Made by a program: the position numbers and the translations under genes | Part shown: positions 16,100-24,457 of the stretch, one piece after another | Layout of the letters: each line of letters opens with the position of its first letter | Position numbering within the stretch: position 1 is the first letter of the stretch | Notes under the pieces: generated by a model | The model's database searches: none | Told to the model about the DNA's origin: nothing | Seen by the model: the letters and a program-made list of their open reading frames with translations, nothing else | NCBI GenBank assembly: GCA_030750765.1 | Contig: JASMHM010000003.1 | Span: 85,385 to 149,384 of the forward strand | Origin: Candidatus Woesearchaeota archaeon | GTDB lineage: Archaea; Nanobdellota; Nanobdellia; Woesearchaeales; ARS49 | DNA: 64,000 nucleotides | Direction of reading: 5' to 3'

Positions 16100-16804
16100 A
16101 TGGGGAAAAGACTAGTCATACAAGCAAGAGGAAAAGGCGGCCCTTCCTTTAGAGCTCGCTCTTTCAGAAACGTCGGCAAGCCAAAGATGCCCTCAGAATT
16201 CGAAGGGAAAGGAACCGTCATGAACTTGGTCAACTGCCCAGGACACTCAGCACCCTTAATGGAAGTAGAGTATGATAATGGCGTAACCTGCCTACTACAA
16301 GCACCCAAAGGCATACGCATCGGAGAAAAAGTAGACATTGGCGGTAAGGACACCAACACAGGAAGTATTCTCACATTAAACGACATCCCAGAAGGAACAA
16401 GCATCTACAACATCGAATCACAACCAGGAGACGGAGGTAAGTTCTGCAGAACAAGCGGACTAAGCGCCAGAATCACAGGAAAAACAGCCAACTACGCAAG
16501 CGTCCTCCTACCAAGCAAAAAAGAAAGAAAGTTCCCACTCAACTGTCGCGCATGCATCGGTATCGTAGCCGGTGGCGGAAGGACTGAAAAGCCCATCCTC
16601 AAAGCAGGAAGCGCCCACCACGCTCGAAGAGCACGCAACAAAAAGTACCCACACGTACGAGCAAGCGCACAGAACGCAGTAGACCACCCACTAGGTAACA
16701 AGCGAACCGCAAGAAAGGCCAAGCAAAAGCCAGTCAACAGGTTCGCACCACCTGGAGCAAAGGTAGGCAAGATCTCACCAAAGAGAACGGGAAAGAGAAA
16801 GTAA
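16100..16804 (+). CDS. rpl2: 50S ribosomal protein uL2
   Basis: 234 residues. It starts MGKRLVIQARGKGGPSFRA, typical of archaeal L2, and retains the conserved GGRTEKPILKAGSAHHARRA and VRASAQNAVDHPLG regions that contact 23S rRNA helix 66 near the peptidyl-transferase centre. The basic C-terminal tail is complete. Spaced one base from uL23 and one base from uS19. Confidence 0.97.
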   Translation: MGKRLVIQARGKGGPSFRARSFRNVGKPKMPSEFEGKGTVMNLVNCPGHSAPLMEVEYDNGVTCLLQAPKGIRIGEKVDIGGKDTNTGSILTLNDIPEGTSIYNIESQPGDGGKFCRTSGLSARITGKTANYASVLLPSKKERKFPLNCRACIGIVAGGGRTEKPILKAGSAHHARRARNKKYPHVRASAQNAVDHPLGNKRTARKAKQKPVNRFAPPGAKVGKISPKRTGKRK

Positions 16805-16805
16805 C

Positions 16806-17189
16806 ATGGCAACGAAAGAATTCAAGTTCCGAGGAAAAACATTGGAAGAGCTCAAGCAGCTAGACATGGAAAGCTTCATCAAGCTACTGCCCGCAAGAGA
16901 AAGACGAAGCATCACTAGAGGAAGTAGCCACGAACACAAGAAATTGCTAGACTCAATCCAAAAACAAAAGAAGAACCTCAAGACACAAGCAAGAGACATG
17001 GTCATCATCCCCGTCATGGTGGGTAAGACCATCAGCGTCCACACAGGAAAGACATTCCAACCCATACTCATCGAAGCAGACATGCTCGGTCACAGACTAG
17101 GCGAGTTTGCCCAGACAAGACAAAAGATTGCGCACTCAGCCCCAGGAGTCGGAGCAACAAGAAGCAGCGCAGCATTGAGTGTAAGATAA
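16806..17189 (+). CDS. rps19: 30S ribosomal protein uS19
   Basis: 127 residues, archaeal type with an N-terminal extension (FKFRGKTLEELKQL) ahead of the S19 core. The core motifs DMVIIPVMVGKTISVHTGK and LGEFAQTR are present. It binds the 30S head near the decoding site. The last base of its stop is the first base of the uL22 start. Confidence 0.96.
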   Translation: MATKEFKFRGKTLEELKQLDMESFIKLLPARERRSITRGSSHEHKKLLDSIQKQKKNLKTQARDMVIIPVMVGKTISVHTGKTFQPILIEADMLGHRLGEFAQTRQKIAHSAPGVGATRSSAALSVR

Positions 17190-17671
17190 TGGCAGAAGAA
17201 AAGAAAGCAGAACCAAAGGCCCCAAAGGTAGAGCAGCCTAAGATACCTGCAAAAGAAGCTCCAAAGGAAGAGAGCAAGGAAGTATCAGGAGAAGAGGCAC
17301 ACGCCGTCTCCACACCTAACGTGAGCTTCAAACAAAGCACAGAGATAGCGACCAGCATCCGAGGAAAAAAGGTAGAAGAAGCACAAAAAATACTACAGGC
17401 AGCCATTGACGAAAAAACACCCCTAGCATTCACCAAATACTGTAGGGGATTAGGACACAAACCAGGCATGGGACCCGGACGATTCGTTCCGAAAGCATGC
17501 AAAGCAATGCTCGTCGTAGTCAACAGCGCAGCAGCAAACGCCGAAAACAAGGGAATGACCAACCTCTTTATTAGCACCGTCACCACTAGCAAACTAGGGG
17601 GAAACCGAGCAACACGCCACGGATACGACGGTAAGAGAGCGCGTATAGAAGTACGAGTAAAACAACAATGA
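17189..17671 (+). CDS. rpl22: 50S ribosomal protein uL22 with charged N-terminal extension
   Basis: 160 residues. The first about 40 are a Lys/Glu/Pro-rich low-complexity extension (KKAEPKAPKVEQPKIPAKE) not found in standard L22. The core (FKQSTEIATSIRGKKVEEA, GLGHKPGMGPGRFVPKA, RHGYDGKRARIEVRV) is intact and lines the exit tunnel. No later start would remove only the extension, so it appears genuine. It overlaps uS3 by four bases. Confidence 0.95.
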   Translation: MAEEKKAEPKAPKVEQPKIPAKEAPKEESKEVSGEEAHAVSTPNVSFKQSTEIATSIRGKKVEEAQKILQAAIDEKTPLAFTKYCRGLGHKPGMGPGRFVPKACKAMLVVVNSAAANAENKGMTNLFISTVTTSKLGGNRATRHGYDGKRARIEVRVKQQ

Positions 17672-18336
17672 TCGAAAGAAAATTCATCCAGGAAAAAGTA
17701 AAGGAGTTCGAGATACAAGAGTACATAGACGAAACACTCACCAACGTAGGACATGCCTACACGAGACTCTTCCGTACACCTCTAGGTGAAAAGATAGTGA
17801 TCTACACCAGCAGGCCAGGGCTTGTCGTAGGAAAGAAAGGAGAGAACATCAAAAAACTCACCACCACGCTCAAGAAAAAGTTTGGCCTAGAAAATCCACA
17901 ACTAGAAATTTCCGAAATAGAAAATCCAAACACCAACCCAACCATTGTTGCAGAACGCATCTCCTCAAGCTTGGAACGGTTCGGCATACAACGATTCAAA
18001 GCCATCGCACACAGAACCATGTCAGATGTGAACGAAGCAGGCGCACAAGGAGTAGAGATAACCATATCTGGAAAAGTGCCCAGCTCACGAGCCCGAACAT
18101 GGAGATTCCACACGGGACACATCGAAAAGTGTGGCAACATGGCCATCGAAAAGATGGGCGCAGCATACAGCACCGCCTACCTCAAGAGTGGAGCAGTAGG
18201 CATCACCGTACGCATCACACCACCAGAACTCAAACTACCAGACTCGCTCACCATCGTGGAAGAGCAGGAAGTAAAAGATGAAAAAGAAGGAACTAAGGAA
18301 CCAACAGCCGAACGAACTGAAAAAAATGCTGATTGA
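17668..18336 (+). CDS. rps3: 30S ribosomal protein uS3
   Basis: 222 residues with an N-terminal KH domain (VGKKGENIKKL, the GxxG loop) and the C-terminal S3 domain (SGKVPSSRARTWRFHTGH). It ends in a Lys/Glu-rich tail after residue 195. Part of the mRNA entry channel. The last 59 bases overlap uL29 in another frame, so that tail is dual-coding. Confidence 0.96.
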   Translation: MIERKFIQEKVKEFEIQEYIDETLTNVGHAYTRLFRTPLGEKIVIYTSRPGLVVGKKGENIKKLTTTLKKKFGLENPQLEISEIENPNTNPTIVAERISSSLERFGIQRFKAIAHRTMSDVNEAGAQGVEITISGKVPSSRARTWRFHTGHIEKCGNMAIEKMGAAYSTAYLKSGAVGITVRITPPELKLPDSLTIVEEQEVKDEKEGTKEPTAERTEKNAD

Positions 18337-18481
18337 GCTCCGAAAGGAACTCATGCAGGAGAACGCCCAGATCGCTATAGGCACGTTGCCGAAGAACCCA
18401 GGAAAGATACGACATGCAAAAAGATCAATCGCAACCATACTTACCCTGTTACATAAGAAGGAGGTGCCTGTCAACGAATGA
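18278..18481 (+). CDS. rpl29: 50S ribosomal protein uL29
   Basis: 67 residues forming the usual helical hairpin (LRNQQPNELKKMLIELRKEL then PGKIRHAKRSIATILTLL). The ATG at 18278 is 59 bases inside uS3, an unusually deep overlap. Starting later would remove the conserved first helix, so I keep this start. Its stop overlaps the aIF1 start. Confidence 0.9.
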   Translation: MKKKELRNQQPNELKKMLIELRKELMQENAQIAIGTLPKNPGKIRHAKRSIATILTLLHKKEVPVNE

Positions 18482-18783
18482 ACGTATGTGAAAGGTGTGG
18501 CCTTCCCCAAGAACTGTGCGTATGCGAAAGCATAGCCAAAGAAACCCAGAAAATAGTGGTTACGGTTGAACGCAAGAAGTTCCGAAGGGAATACACAATC
18601 ATATCTGGCATCGACGACAAGGAAATCGACATGGACCAACTCGCAAAGAAACTCAAAAACAAGTTCGCCTGTGGCGGAACCGTCAAGAACCGACAGATCG
18701 AACTTCAAGGCAATCACAGCAAGAACATAAAGGGGGAACTGGTCAATCTGGGCTTTGCCGCAGAGACCATCATAATCAAATGA
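18478..18783 (+). CDS. sui1: Translation initiation factor aIF1 (SUI1 family)
   Basis: 101 residues. An N-terminal zinc-ribbon-like CERCGLPQELCVC precedes the SUI1 core (TVERKKFRREYTIISGID, KKLKNKFACGGTVK, LQGNHSKNI). It scans and proofreads start-codon pairing on the 30S subunit. The position between uL29 and uS17 is the standard archaeal order, except that the Rpp29 gene commonly found next is absent. Overlaps uS17 by four bases. Confidence 0.95.
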   Translation: MNVCERCGLPQELCVCESIAKETQKIVVTVERKKFRREYTIISGIDDKEIDMDQLAKKLKNKFACGGTVKNRQIELQGNHSKNIKGELVNLGFAAETIIIK

Positions 18784-19136
18784 AAACACACGGAAGAGTA
18801 TTCACCGGAACCGTACTCAGTGCGAAAATGACCAACACGGTCACCGTAGAATGGGATAGAGTACGCTACGTCGCCAAGTACGAACGATACGAAAAGCGAA
18901 GAACCCGTGTGAAAGCTCATAATCCAAAAGAAATCGATGCCAAGAAAGGAGACATCGTAAGAATCATGGAAACCAAACCCATCAGCAAGACCAAACACTT
19001 CATAATCGTCGAAAAACTCGGCAAAGCAAAGCTCTTTGAGACAAAACAAGAGCTAAGGGACGAGGGCAAGTACAAGGAACAACCTAAGGTGGAAGCAAAG
19101 AAAGAGCCAGAAGCACCTACGGAGGAGAAAGCATGA
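18780..19136 (+). CDS. rps17: 30S ribosomal protein uS17
   Basis: 118 residues. The OB-fold core runs from GRVFTGTVLSAKMTNTVTVE to GDIVRIMETKPISKTKHF. A Lys/Glu/Pro-rich tail of about 25 residues is added after the core, in the same style as the extensions on uL22 and eL32. Overlaps uL14 by four bases. Confidence 0.95.
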   Translation: MKTHGRVFTGTVLSAKMTNTVTVEWDRVRYVAKYERYEKRRTRVKAHNPKEIDAKKGDIVRIMETKPISKTKHFIIVEKLGKAKLFETKQELRDEGKYKEQPKVEAKKEPEAPTEEKA

Positions 19137-19534
19137 AAGGCGTAGCAGCAAGAGTGGTCAAAGGCTTGAATCACGGCAGCATCGTCCTCGCATGCGACAA
19201 CAGCGGAGCCAGAAAGCTACGCATCATATCATTCAAGGGAGCAAAGACCCGAAAAGACAGAAAGCCAAGAGGCGGAGTAGGAGACTACATCATGGCCTCA
19301 GTACGAGAGGGCAAACCCGAAATGCGAAAGCAAGTCGTAGCAGCCATCATCGTCAGACAACGAAAATCCTACAGACGAGCAGACGGCAGCCGAGTGATGT
19401 TTGAAGACAACGCAGCAGCCATACTCAAAGACGAGTTAGGCAATCCAAAAGGAACAGTCATCAAAGGACCCATAGCCAAGGAAGCAGCAGACCGCTGGCC
19501 AATGTTGGCAAAAATAGCGAGGATGGTCATATGA
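19133..19534 (+). CDS. rpl14: 50S ribosomal protein uL14
   Basis: 133 residues. Core motifs VLACDNSGARKLRIIS and VKGLNHGSI are typical of archaeal L14, and RRADGSRVMFEDNAAAIL is intact. It forms part of the 30S-50S bridge. Overlaps uL24 by four bases (ATGA). Confidence 0.96.
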   Translation: MKGVAARVVKGLNHGSIVLACDNSGARKLRIISFKGAKTRKDRKPRGGVGDYIMASVREGKPEMRKQVVAAIIVRQRKSYRRADGSRVMFEDNAAAILKDELGNPKGTVIKGPIAKEAADRWPMLAKIARMVI

Positions 19535-19755
19535 ACGGACACACAAAAGGCAAGAAACGAAGCATCCGCATCAAGAAAGGCATGACCGTTAAGGTAGCTC
19601 GCGGCCAACACAAAGGAAAGCAAGCCAAAGTAGCAGAAGTAAACACCAAGAAAAGCACAGTCTACCTAGAAGGAATAGAAGTAACAAGAACAGACGGACA
19701 AAAAGCACCCATCCCTATCCACACAAGCAACCTATTCGTGGAGGCAGCAAAATGA
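19531..19755 (+). CDS. rpl24: 50S ribosomal protein uL24, N-terminally short
   Basis: Only 74 residues. The KOW core is present (KKGMTVKVARGQHKGKQAKV) with the PIPIHTSNL ending, but the about 40-residue N-terminal region of most archaeal L24 proteins is missing. No upstream in-frame start exists before the uL14 stop that would supply it, so the short form seems real rather than mis-annotated. Confidence 0.93.
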   Translation: MNGHTKGKKRSIRIKKGMTVKVARGQHKGKQAKVAEVNTKKSTVYLEGIEVTRTDGQKAPIPIHTSNLFVEAAK

Positions 19756-20378
19756 GCCACACAAAAAGACACGCAGCACCCGTAACCTGGACACTCAATC
19801 GCAAAGAGACAAGCTTTGTCACATCAATGAACCCAGGACCGCACAGTAGAGAGAACGCCATGCCACTATCCCTCTGGATGCGCAACCTAGGAGCAGCCTC
19901 AACAGCCAGAGAGGTAAAAAAAGTACTCAGCGAAGTAACCGTGGACGGAAGAAAGGTAACACACGCGCGATTCCCTGTAGGATTCCAAGACATCCTTGCC
20001 ATAGGCAAAGACATCTACCAAATCACGTTCAAACAAGGCAAGCTAGAGGCTGAGAAGTCAACTGCAAAAGAAAAAACCGTCAGCATCACCGGAAAAACCA
20101 AAGTAAAAGGAAAAACACAGCTCAACATGAGCGACGGCAGAAACATTTTGGTAGAAAAGGACGAGTACAAAGTTGGCGACAGTCTCGTAATGAGCGTTCC
20201 GGACCAAAAAATCGTCAAACACATCAAACTAGCACCCGGAGTCAAGATCATCCTAGTGGGTGGCAAGCAAGCAGGAACAGAAGGCGTCATGAAAGAGATC
20301 AAAGGAAACACTATCACCTATGAAGCAGGAGGAAAAGCGGAAACCACACTGAAGAAGTACGCTTACGCACTAGCATGA
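19752..20378 (+). CDS. rps4e: 30S ribosomal protein eS4
   Basis: 208 residues, an archaeal/eukaryotic protein absent from bacteria. It has the S4-like RNA-binding region (LPLSLWMRNLGAASTAREVK is similar in position) and a C-terminal KOW segment around VKIILVGGKQAGTEGVMKEI. It overlaps uL24 and uL5 by four bases each. Confidence 0.94.
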   Translation: MSHTKRHAAPVTWTLNRKETSFVTSMNPGPHSRENAMPLSLWMRNLGAASTAREVKKVLSEVTVDGRKVTHARFPVGFQDILAIGKDIYQITFKQGKLEAEKSTAKEKTVSITGKTKVKGKTQLNMSDGRNILVEKDEYKVGDSLVMSVPDQKIVKHIKLAPGVKIILVGGKQAGTEGVMKEIKGNTITYEAGGKAETTLKKYAYALA

Positions 20379-20884
20379 TGAAAGACTTACGCTTGGAAAA
20401 GGTCACCCTCAACTTTGGGGCAGGAAAAGAACAGTCCCGACTAGAAAAAGGCGAAGCCATCATCAAGGCCATCACCGGAAAGGCCCCACAAAGATGCATC
20501 ACCGAAAAAAGAATACCCACCTGGGGCGTACGACCTGGCCTCCCAATCGGAGCAAAACTCACCCTCAGAAAAAAAGAAGCCCTAGCACTCCTCAAAAGAC
20601 TACTAGTAGCCAAAGAAAACAAGCTCAAGCCAAGCTACTTTGACAAGAACGGCAACATAAGCTTCGGTATTCCCGAATACATCGACATCCCCGACACCAA
20701 ATATGATCCAAAGATCGGTGTACTAGGCCTACAAGTATGCATCACACTCGAAAGACCCGGCTTCAGAATCAAAAGAAGAAGGCTCAGACAGACAAAAATA
20801 GGAAAGAAACACGTGATCTCCAAGGAAGAGGCACAAAAATACATGACCGAATCATTCAAAATATCCGTGGAGGAAGAAGCATGA
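20375..20884 (+). CDS. rpl5: 50S ribosomal protein uL5
   Basis: 169 residues. The start [19 protein letters not shown] and the [20 protein letters not shown] segment are diagnostic. It binds 5S rRNA and contacts P-site tRNA. ATGATG at the start offers two adjacent starts; either gives the same core. Overlaps uS14 by four bases. Confidence 0.96.
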   Translation: MMKDLRLEKVTLNFGAGKEQSRLEKGEAIIKAITGKAPQRCITEKRIPTWGVRPGLPIGAKLTLRKKEALALLKRLLVAKENKLKPSYFDKNGNISFGIPEYIDIPDTKYDPKIGVLGLQVCITLERPGFRIKRRRLRQTKIGKKHVISKEEAQKYMTESFKISVEEEA

Positions 20885-21111
20885 CCACAAGTAACTGGAA
20901 AAAAGCATTCAAGCAGTTGGAAAGTAAGCCAACCATCATGAAGAAGTATCTCAAGCACAACAAACCCCGCGACAGGACAACCGGTCGCACAACAAAGAGC
21001 TGCAGACGCTGTGGAAGATATGGGGCACACGTCAGCAAGTACGGACTGCAATTATGCAGAGCCTGCTTCAGAGAGACAGCTACACAAATAGGATTCAAAA
21101 AATACAGCTAA
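20881..21111 (+). CDS. rps14: 30S ribosomal protein uS14, zinc-binding
   Basis: 76 residues from the ATG at 20881; the frame extends further upstream into uL5, but this ATG overlaps the uL5 stop (ATGA) as in the rest of the operon. Two CxxC pairs (CRRCGRYG and CRACFRE) form the zinc ribbon. It is about 20 residues longer at the N-terminus than the minimal archaeal form. Confidence 0.94.
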   Translation: MTTSNWKKAFKQLESKPTIMKKYLKHNKPRDRTTGRTTKSCRRCGRYGAHVSKYGLQLCRACFRETATQIGFKKYS

Positions 21112-21112
21112 A

Positions 21113-21502
21113 ATGTTAAACGACACCCTAGCAAACGGACTCAGCATCGTTCAACAGAACGACAAGCAAGGTAAGCGAGACTGCAATGTGCAGCCCGCTA
21201 GCAAGACCACCAAGCGCGTACTGGAAGTGCTGAACGAAGAAGGCTACATAGGCCAAGCAGAGGAAGCCTACGCAGCACGCGGAGGACAACTCAAAGTACA
21301 CCTCCTTGGAACTATCAACAAGATAGGCGTCATCAAGCCAAGATTCGCAGTAAAGATTAGCGACTTTGAAAAGTTCGAAAAAAGATACCTACCCGCAAAG
21401 GGCATGGGCGTCCTTATCATATCCACCTCACAAGGCATCATGACACATGAAGCTGCTAAAGAGAAAAAGATAGGAGGAAGGCTCATCGCCTATTGCTACT
21501 GA
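21113..21502 (+). CDS. rps8: 30S ribosomal protein uS8
   Basis: 129 residues. It begins MLNDTLANGLSIVQ and retains the C-terminal GMGVLIISTSQGIMTHEAA core that binds 16S rRNA helix 21. One base separates it from uS14; its TGA stop shares a base with the uL6 start. Confidence 0.95.
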   Translation: MLNDTLANGLSIVQQNDKQGKRDCNVQPASKTTKRVLEVLNEEGYIGQAEEAYAARGGQLKVHLLGTINKIGVIKPRFAVKISDFEKFEKRYLPAKGMGVLIISTSQGIMTHEAAKEKKIGGRLIAYCY

Positions 21503-22014
21503 TGGAATACGCAATAACCCTCCCAGAAGGCGTCACCGGCGCGTATGACCTCCCAGAACTAGCCATCAAAGGCGAAAAGGGAGAGGTCAAGCGAAACTTC
21601 CCCCAACTAGAGATAAAACTAGAAAACAGCACCCTTACTATGAAAATCAAAGGAGACAAGCGAAAGCAAAAGAAAGTGCTCAACACATGCGTGAGTCACG
21701 CAAGGAACATGGTAAAAGGCGTCCAAGAACCTTTCGTGTACAAACTCAAAATATGCGCATCCCACTTCCCTATGCAGGTAGCCCTACAAGGACAAACGCT
21801 CCAAGTCAAGAACTTCGTAGGAGAAAAACACCCACGAGAGATGAACGTCCCAGAAGGCGTCAAGATTGAGATCAAAGATACAGACATAACCGTAGAAAGC
21901 CCAAGCAAAGAACTTGCTGGAAGAGTAGCAGGAAGAATTGAACTGCTCACCCGCCTCACCGGAAAGGACAGGCGCATCTTCCAAGACGGCATCTACATAA
22001 CGGAGAAAGCATGA
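21502..22014 (+). CDS. rpl6: 50S ribosomal protein uL6
   Basis: 170 residues from the ATG at 21502; a TTG three codons earlier is possible but the ATG overlaps the uS8 stop in the usual way. Both L6 repeat domains are visible, with THVSHARNMVKGV-like CVSHARNMVKGVQEPFVYKL in the middle and GKDRRIFQDGIYI at the end. Overlaps eL32 by four bases. Confidence 0.95.
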   Translation: MEYAITLPEGVTGAYDLPELAIKGEKGEVKRNFPQLEIKLENSTLTMKIKGDKRKQKKVLNTCVSHARNMVKGVQEPFVYKLKICASHFPMQVALQGQTLQVKNFVGEKHPREMNVPEGVKIEIKDTDITVESPSKELAGRVAGRIELLTRLTGKDRRIFQDGIYITEKA

Positions 22015-22493
22015 ACTTCAGAAGAGCTAGCACAAAAAACAGAAAGGAAGTCGGAAGTAGCTGGCGCCGTCCAAGAGGAACACACAATAAACAAACGAGA
22101 GAGCGAAACAAAGGACCCATGCCCACCGCAGGATATGGCAGTCCAAAAGATCAACGCCACAAAATCCAAGGAAAAGAAGTCGTCTTGGTACACAACATCC
22201 AAGAACTGCACGACAAGAAAGCATGCATCATCGCAAAAGTAGGAGCTAAAAAAAGAAAAGAGATCCTGGAAGAAGCCAAAAAAAGAAACATCCTCATCAT
22301 CAATCACGACATCGAAAAAGCCCTCAAGGCCATCTCGGAAAGGTTTGAGGCACAAAAGAAAGCTAAAGAAAAGAAAGTCAAGGCAGCAACCGAGAAAAAG
22401 AAAGAGGAAAAGAAGGAAGACAAGAAGACCGTAGAAGAACAAAAGGAGGATGACCAGAAAAAAGCTGAACAACTGGTCACCAAAGCAAGATGA
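22011..22493 (+). CDS. rpl32e: 50S ribosomal protein eL32 with Lys/Glu tail
   Basis: 160 residues. The core has SSWRRPRGTHNKQ, PMPTAGYGSPKDQR and the AIIAKVGAKKRKEI-like CIIAKVGAKKRKEILEEA segment. From about residue 110 the protein continues as a highly charged Lys/Glu helix about 50 residues long, beyond the normal end of eL32. Archaeal and eukaryotic only. Overlaps eL19 by four bases. Confidence 0.93.
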   Translation: MNFRRASTKNRKEVGSSWRRPRGTHNKQTRERNKGPMPTAGYGSPKDQRHKIQGKEVVLVHNIQELHDKKACIIAKVGAKKRKEILEEAKKRNILIINHDIEKALKAISERFEAQKKAKEKKVKAATEKKKEEKKEDKKTVEEQKEDDQKKAEQLVTKAR

Positions 22494-22918
22494 TACAAAA
22501 AAGACTAGCCGCAGAAATACTCAAGTGCAGCACCAAACGCATTAGAGTGAAGGCTACTCTGGAAGAAGTCAAAAACGCAATCAGAAAAGCAGACGTTCGC
22601 AATCTCATCAGTCAGGGCAAGATCGTAGCCCTCCCAATCGTAGGAAGTAGCAGGGTACGCGCACGAAAAGCCGCACTCCAACGAAAGAAAGGAAGACAAA
22701 GAGGACACGGTAACCGAAGAGGCACTGCCAAAGCAAGAGTGGGCAAAAAACTCACCCACATGAACGCAGTACGGCTACAAAGAGAGACACTTCAAGAATT
22801 ACGCAAGTCCAAGAAACTACCCACCTCAGCATACAGAACACTCTACCTAAAGATCAGAGGAGGCTTCTTCAGAAGCAAGCGCCACCTACTCACCTATTTT
22901 GAGGAGACACAGAAATGA
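22490..22918 (+). CDS. rpl19e: 50S ribosomal protein eL19
   Basis: 142 residues. RLAAEILKCSTKRIRV and KKGRQRGHGNRRGTAKAR are characteristic, with the long C-terminal helix (LRKSKKLPTSAYRTLY). It contributes to an inter-subunit bridge. Overlaps uL18 by four bases. Confidence 0.95.
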   Translation: MIQKRLAAEILKCSTKRIRVKATLEEVKNAIRKADVRNLISQGKIVALPIVGSSRVRARKAALQRKKGRQRGHGNRRGTAKARVGKKLTHMNAVRLQRETLQELRKSKKLPTSAYRTLYLKIRGGFFRSKRHLLTYFEETQK

Positions 22919-23400
22919 AGACCATACGCTACCGAAGAAAAAGAGAGGGAAAGACAGACTACGGCAATCGACGTAAGCTGTTGACAAGCGCAAAGGCACG
23001 ACTCGTCGTTCGTAAGTCCAACAAGCACCTCACACTCCAAATAGTAAAGTACGATCCTAAAGGCGACAAGATACAGGTCGCAGCAAGCACAAGAGAACTT
23101 GAAAAGTATGGCTGGAAAGGAGCCACAAGCAACATATCCGCAGCCTACCTCGTAGGCCTACTCTTGGGCAAGAAAGCAGGCCCTGTAGAAGTCATCGCCG
23201 ACATCGGACGACAGACCAGCATCAAAGGCGGTCGTCTGTACGCAGCCCTACACGGCAGCAAGACCGCAGGCATCAAGATCAGTTTAGGAGAAAAAATGCA
23301 GCCCACCAAAGAAAGAGTGGCCGGCAAGCACACTAAAGTCGACGCAACAATTGTTGAAAGCGTCAAAAAGAAAATAGAGGAAGCACAATGGAAGAAGTAA
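22915..23400 (+). CDS. rpl18: 50S ribosomal protein uL18
   Basis: 161 residues. RRKREGKTDYGNRRKLL is the archaeal L18 N-terminus, and the core (RLVVRKSNKHLTLQIV, NISAAYLVGLLLGKKA) binds 5S rRNA together with uL5. The C-terminus is basic. It overlaps the uS5 start by 13 bases. Confidence 0.94.
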   Translation: MKTIRYRRKREGKTDYGNRRKLLTSAKARLVVRKSNKHLTLQIVKYDPKGDKIQVAASTRELEKYGWKGATSNISAAYLVGLLLGKKAGPVEVIADIGRQTSIKGGRLYAALHGSKTAGIKISLGEKMQPTKERVAGKHTKVDATIVESVKKKIEEAQWKK

Positions 23401-24152
23401 AACCCGCAGAAGCACCAAGAAGGCAGTCCTTCAGCAAAGGCCAACGAAGAGAGAGAAGACCAGACCCCGGTCCAGATCTTGAAAACTGGAAGCCACAAAC
23501 ATCGCTAGGACTAAAGGTAAAGGACAAGAAGATAACCGACCTCACAGAAATCCTGTCATCTGGCACAAAGATACTAGAGACAGAGATAGTAGACACACTC
23601 CTACCCAACATAGAATCAGAACTACTCATGATTGGGCAAAGCAAAGGTAAGTTTGGCGGAGGCGCACGAAGAATCTTCCGACAGACACAAAAGAAAACTC
23701 CAGAAGGTAACAAGCCAAGCTTTGGCTGTTACGCTGTTGTTGGCAACCAAAACGGATTTGTTGGAGCAGGCACAGGAAAGAGCAAGGACACCGTGCCATC
23801 ACGAGAAAAAGCAGTAAGAAAAGCCAAACTAAACATTTTCAAGATCAAACGCGGCTGTGGAAGCTGGCAATGTGGCTGCAAAGAGCCGCACAGCATCCCC
23901 TTTGCCATAGAAGGTAAGAGCGGAAGCGTCGAAATACGACTCATCCCAGCACCCAAAGGAACAGGATTGGTCGTGGAAAGAGAATGCCAAAAAGTGTTGA
24001 AACTAGCAGGCATCAAAGACGTCTGGAGCAAGACAAGCGGCCAAACAAAAATCAAACAAAACCTCATCACCGCGCTCACAAAAGCTCTAAAAACGCTAAG
24101 ACGAACAAAAATGAGACAGAAGGAGTTAGAAATCCTGGGAGCTGAAGAATGA
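23388..24152 (+). CDS. rps5: 30S ribosomal protein uS5
   Basis: 254 residues with an archaeal N-terminal extension rich in Arg, Pro and Gln. The double-stranded-RNA-binding domain (KKTPEGNKPSFGCYAVVGNQ, GFVGAGTGKSKDTVPSREKA) and C-terminal domain (GSVEIRLIPAPKGTGLVVE) are complete. Acts in decoding fidelity. Overlaps uL30 by four bases. Confidence 0.95.
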   Translation: MEEVKPAEAPRRQSFSKGQRRERRPDPGPDLENWKPQTSLGLKVKDKKITDLTEILSSGTKILETEIVDTLLPNIESELLMIGQSKGKFGGGARRIFRQTQKKTPEGNKPSFGCYAVVGNQNGFVGAGTGKSKDTVPSREKAVRKAKLNIFKIKRGCGSWQCGCKEPHSIPFAIEGKSGSVEIRLIPAPKGTGLVVERECQKVLKLAGIKDVWSKTSGQTKIKQNLITALTKALKTLRRTKMRQKELEILGAEE

Positions 24153-24457
24153 TCGCACTAGTACTCGTACGAGGGACCAATCACGCCAACCCAGAAATAC
24201 AACGGACAGTGCAGCACTTGAAACTCAAGAAAAACAACGTGCTCTACCTGGATGATAAGAAGATCGGCGCAGTTGTCAAACTACTGAACTACGCAACATG
24301 GGGTAAAGTCACAGAAAAGATCAAAGCCAACCAACCTCCACGAGGAGGGTATGGTGGCATCAAAACCGCCTTCAAACACGGAGGCGCACTAGGAGACCGA
24401 GGAGACAAAATAGGAGAACTCCTCAAGAGGATGAGCAATGGTAGTAAGAAAGCGTAA
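24149..24457 (+). CDS. rpl30: 50S ribosomal protein uL30, internally short
   Basis: 102 residues, against about 150 in most archaea. The N-terminal ferredoxin-like core (LVLVRGTNHANPEIQRTV ... NYATWGKVTEK) and the C-terminal PPRGGYGGIKTAFKHGGALG block are joined directly; the roughly 50-residue archaeal insertion between them is missing. Its last 20 bases overlap uL15. Confidence 0.92.
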   Translation: MIALVLVRGTNHANPEIQRTVQHLKLKKNNVLYLDDKKIGAVVKLLNYATWGKVTEKIKANQPPRGGYGGIKTAFKHGGALGDRGDKIGELLKRMSNGSKKA

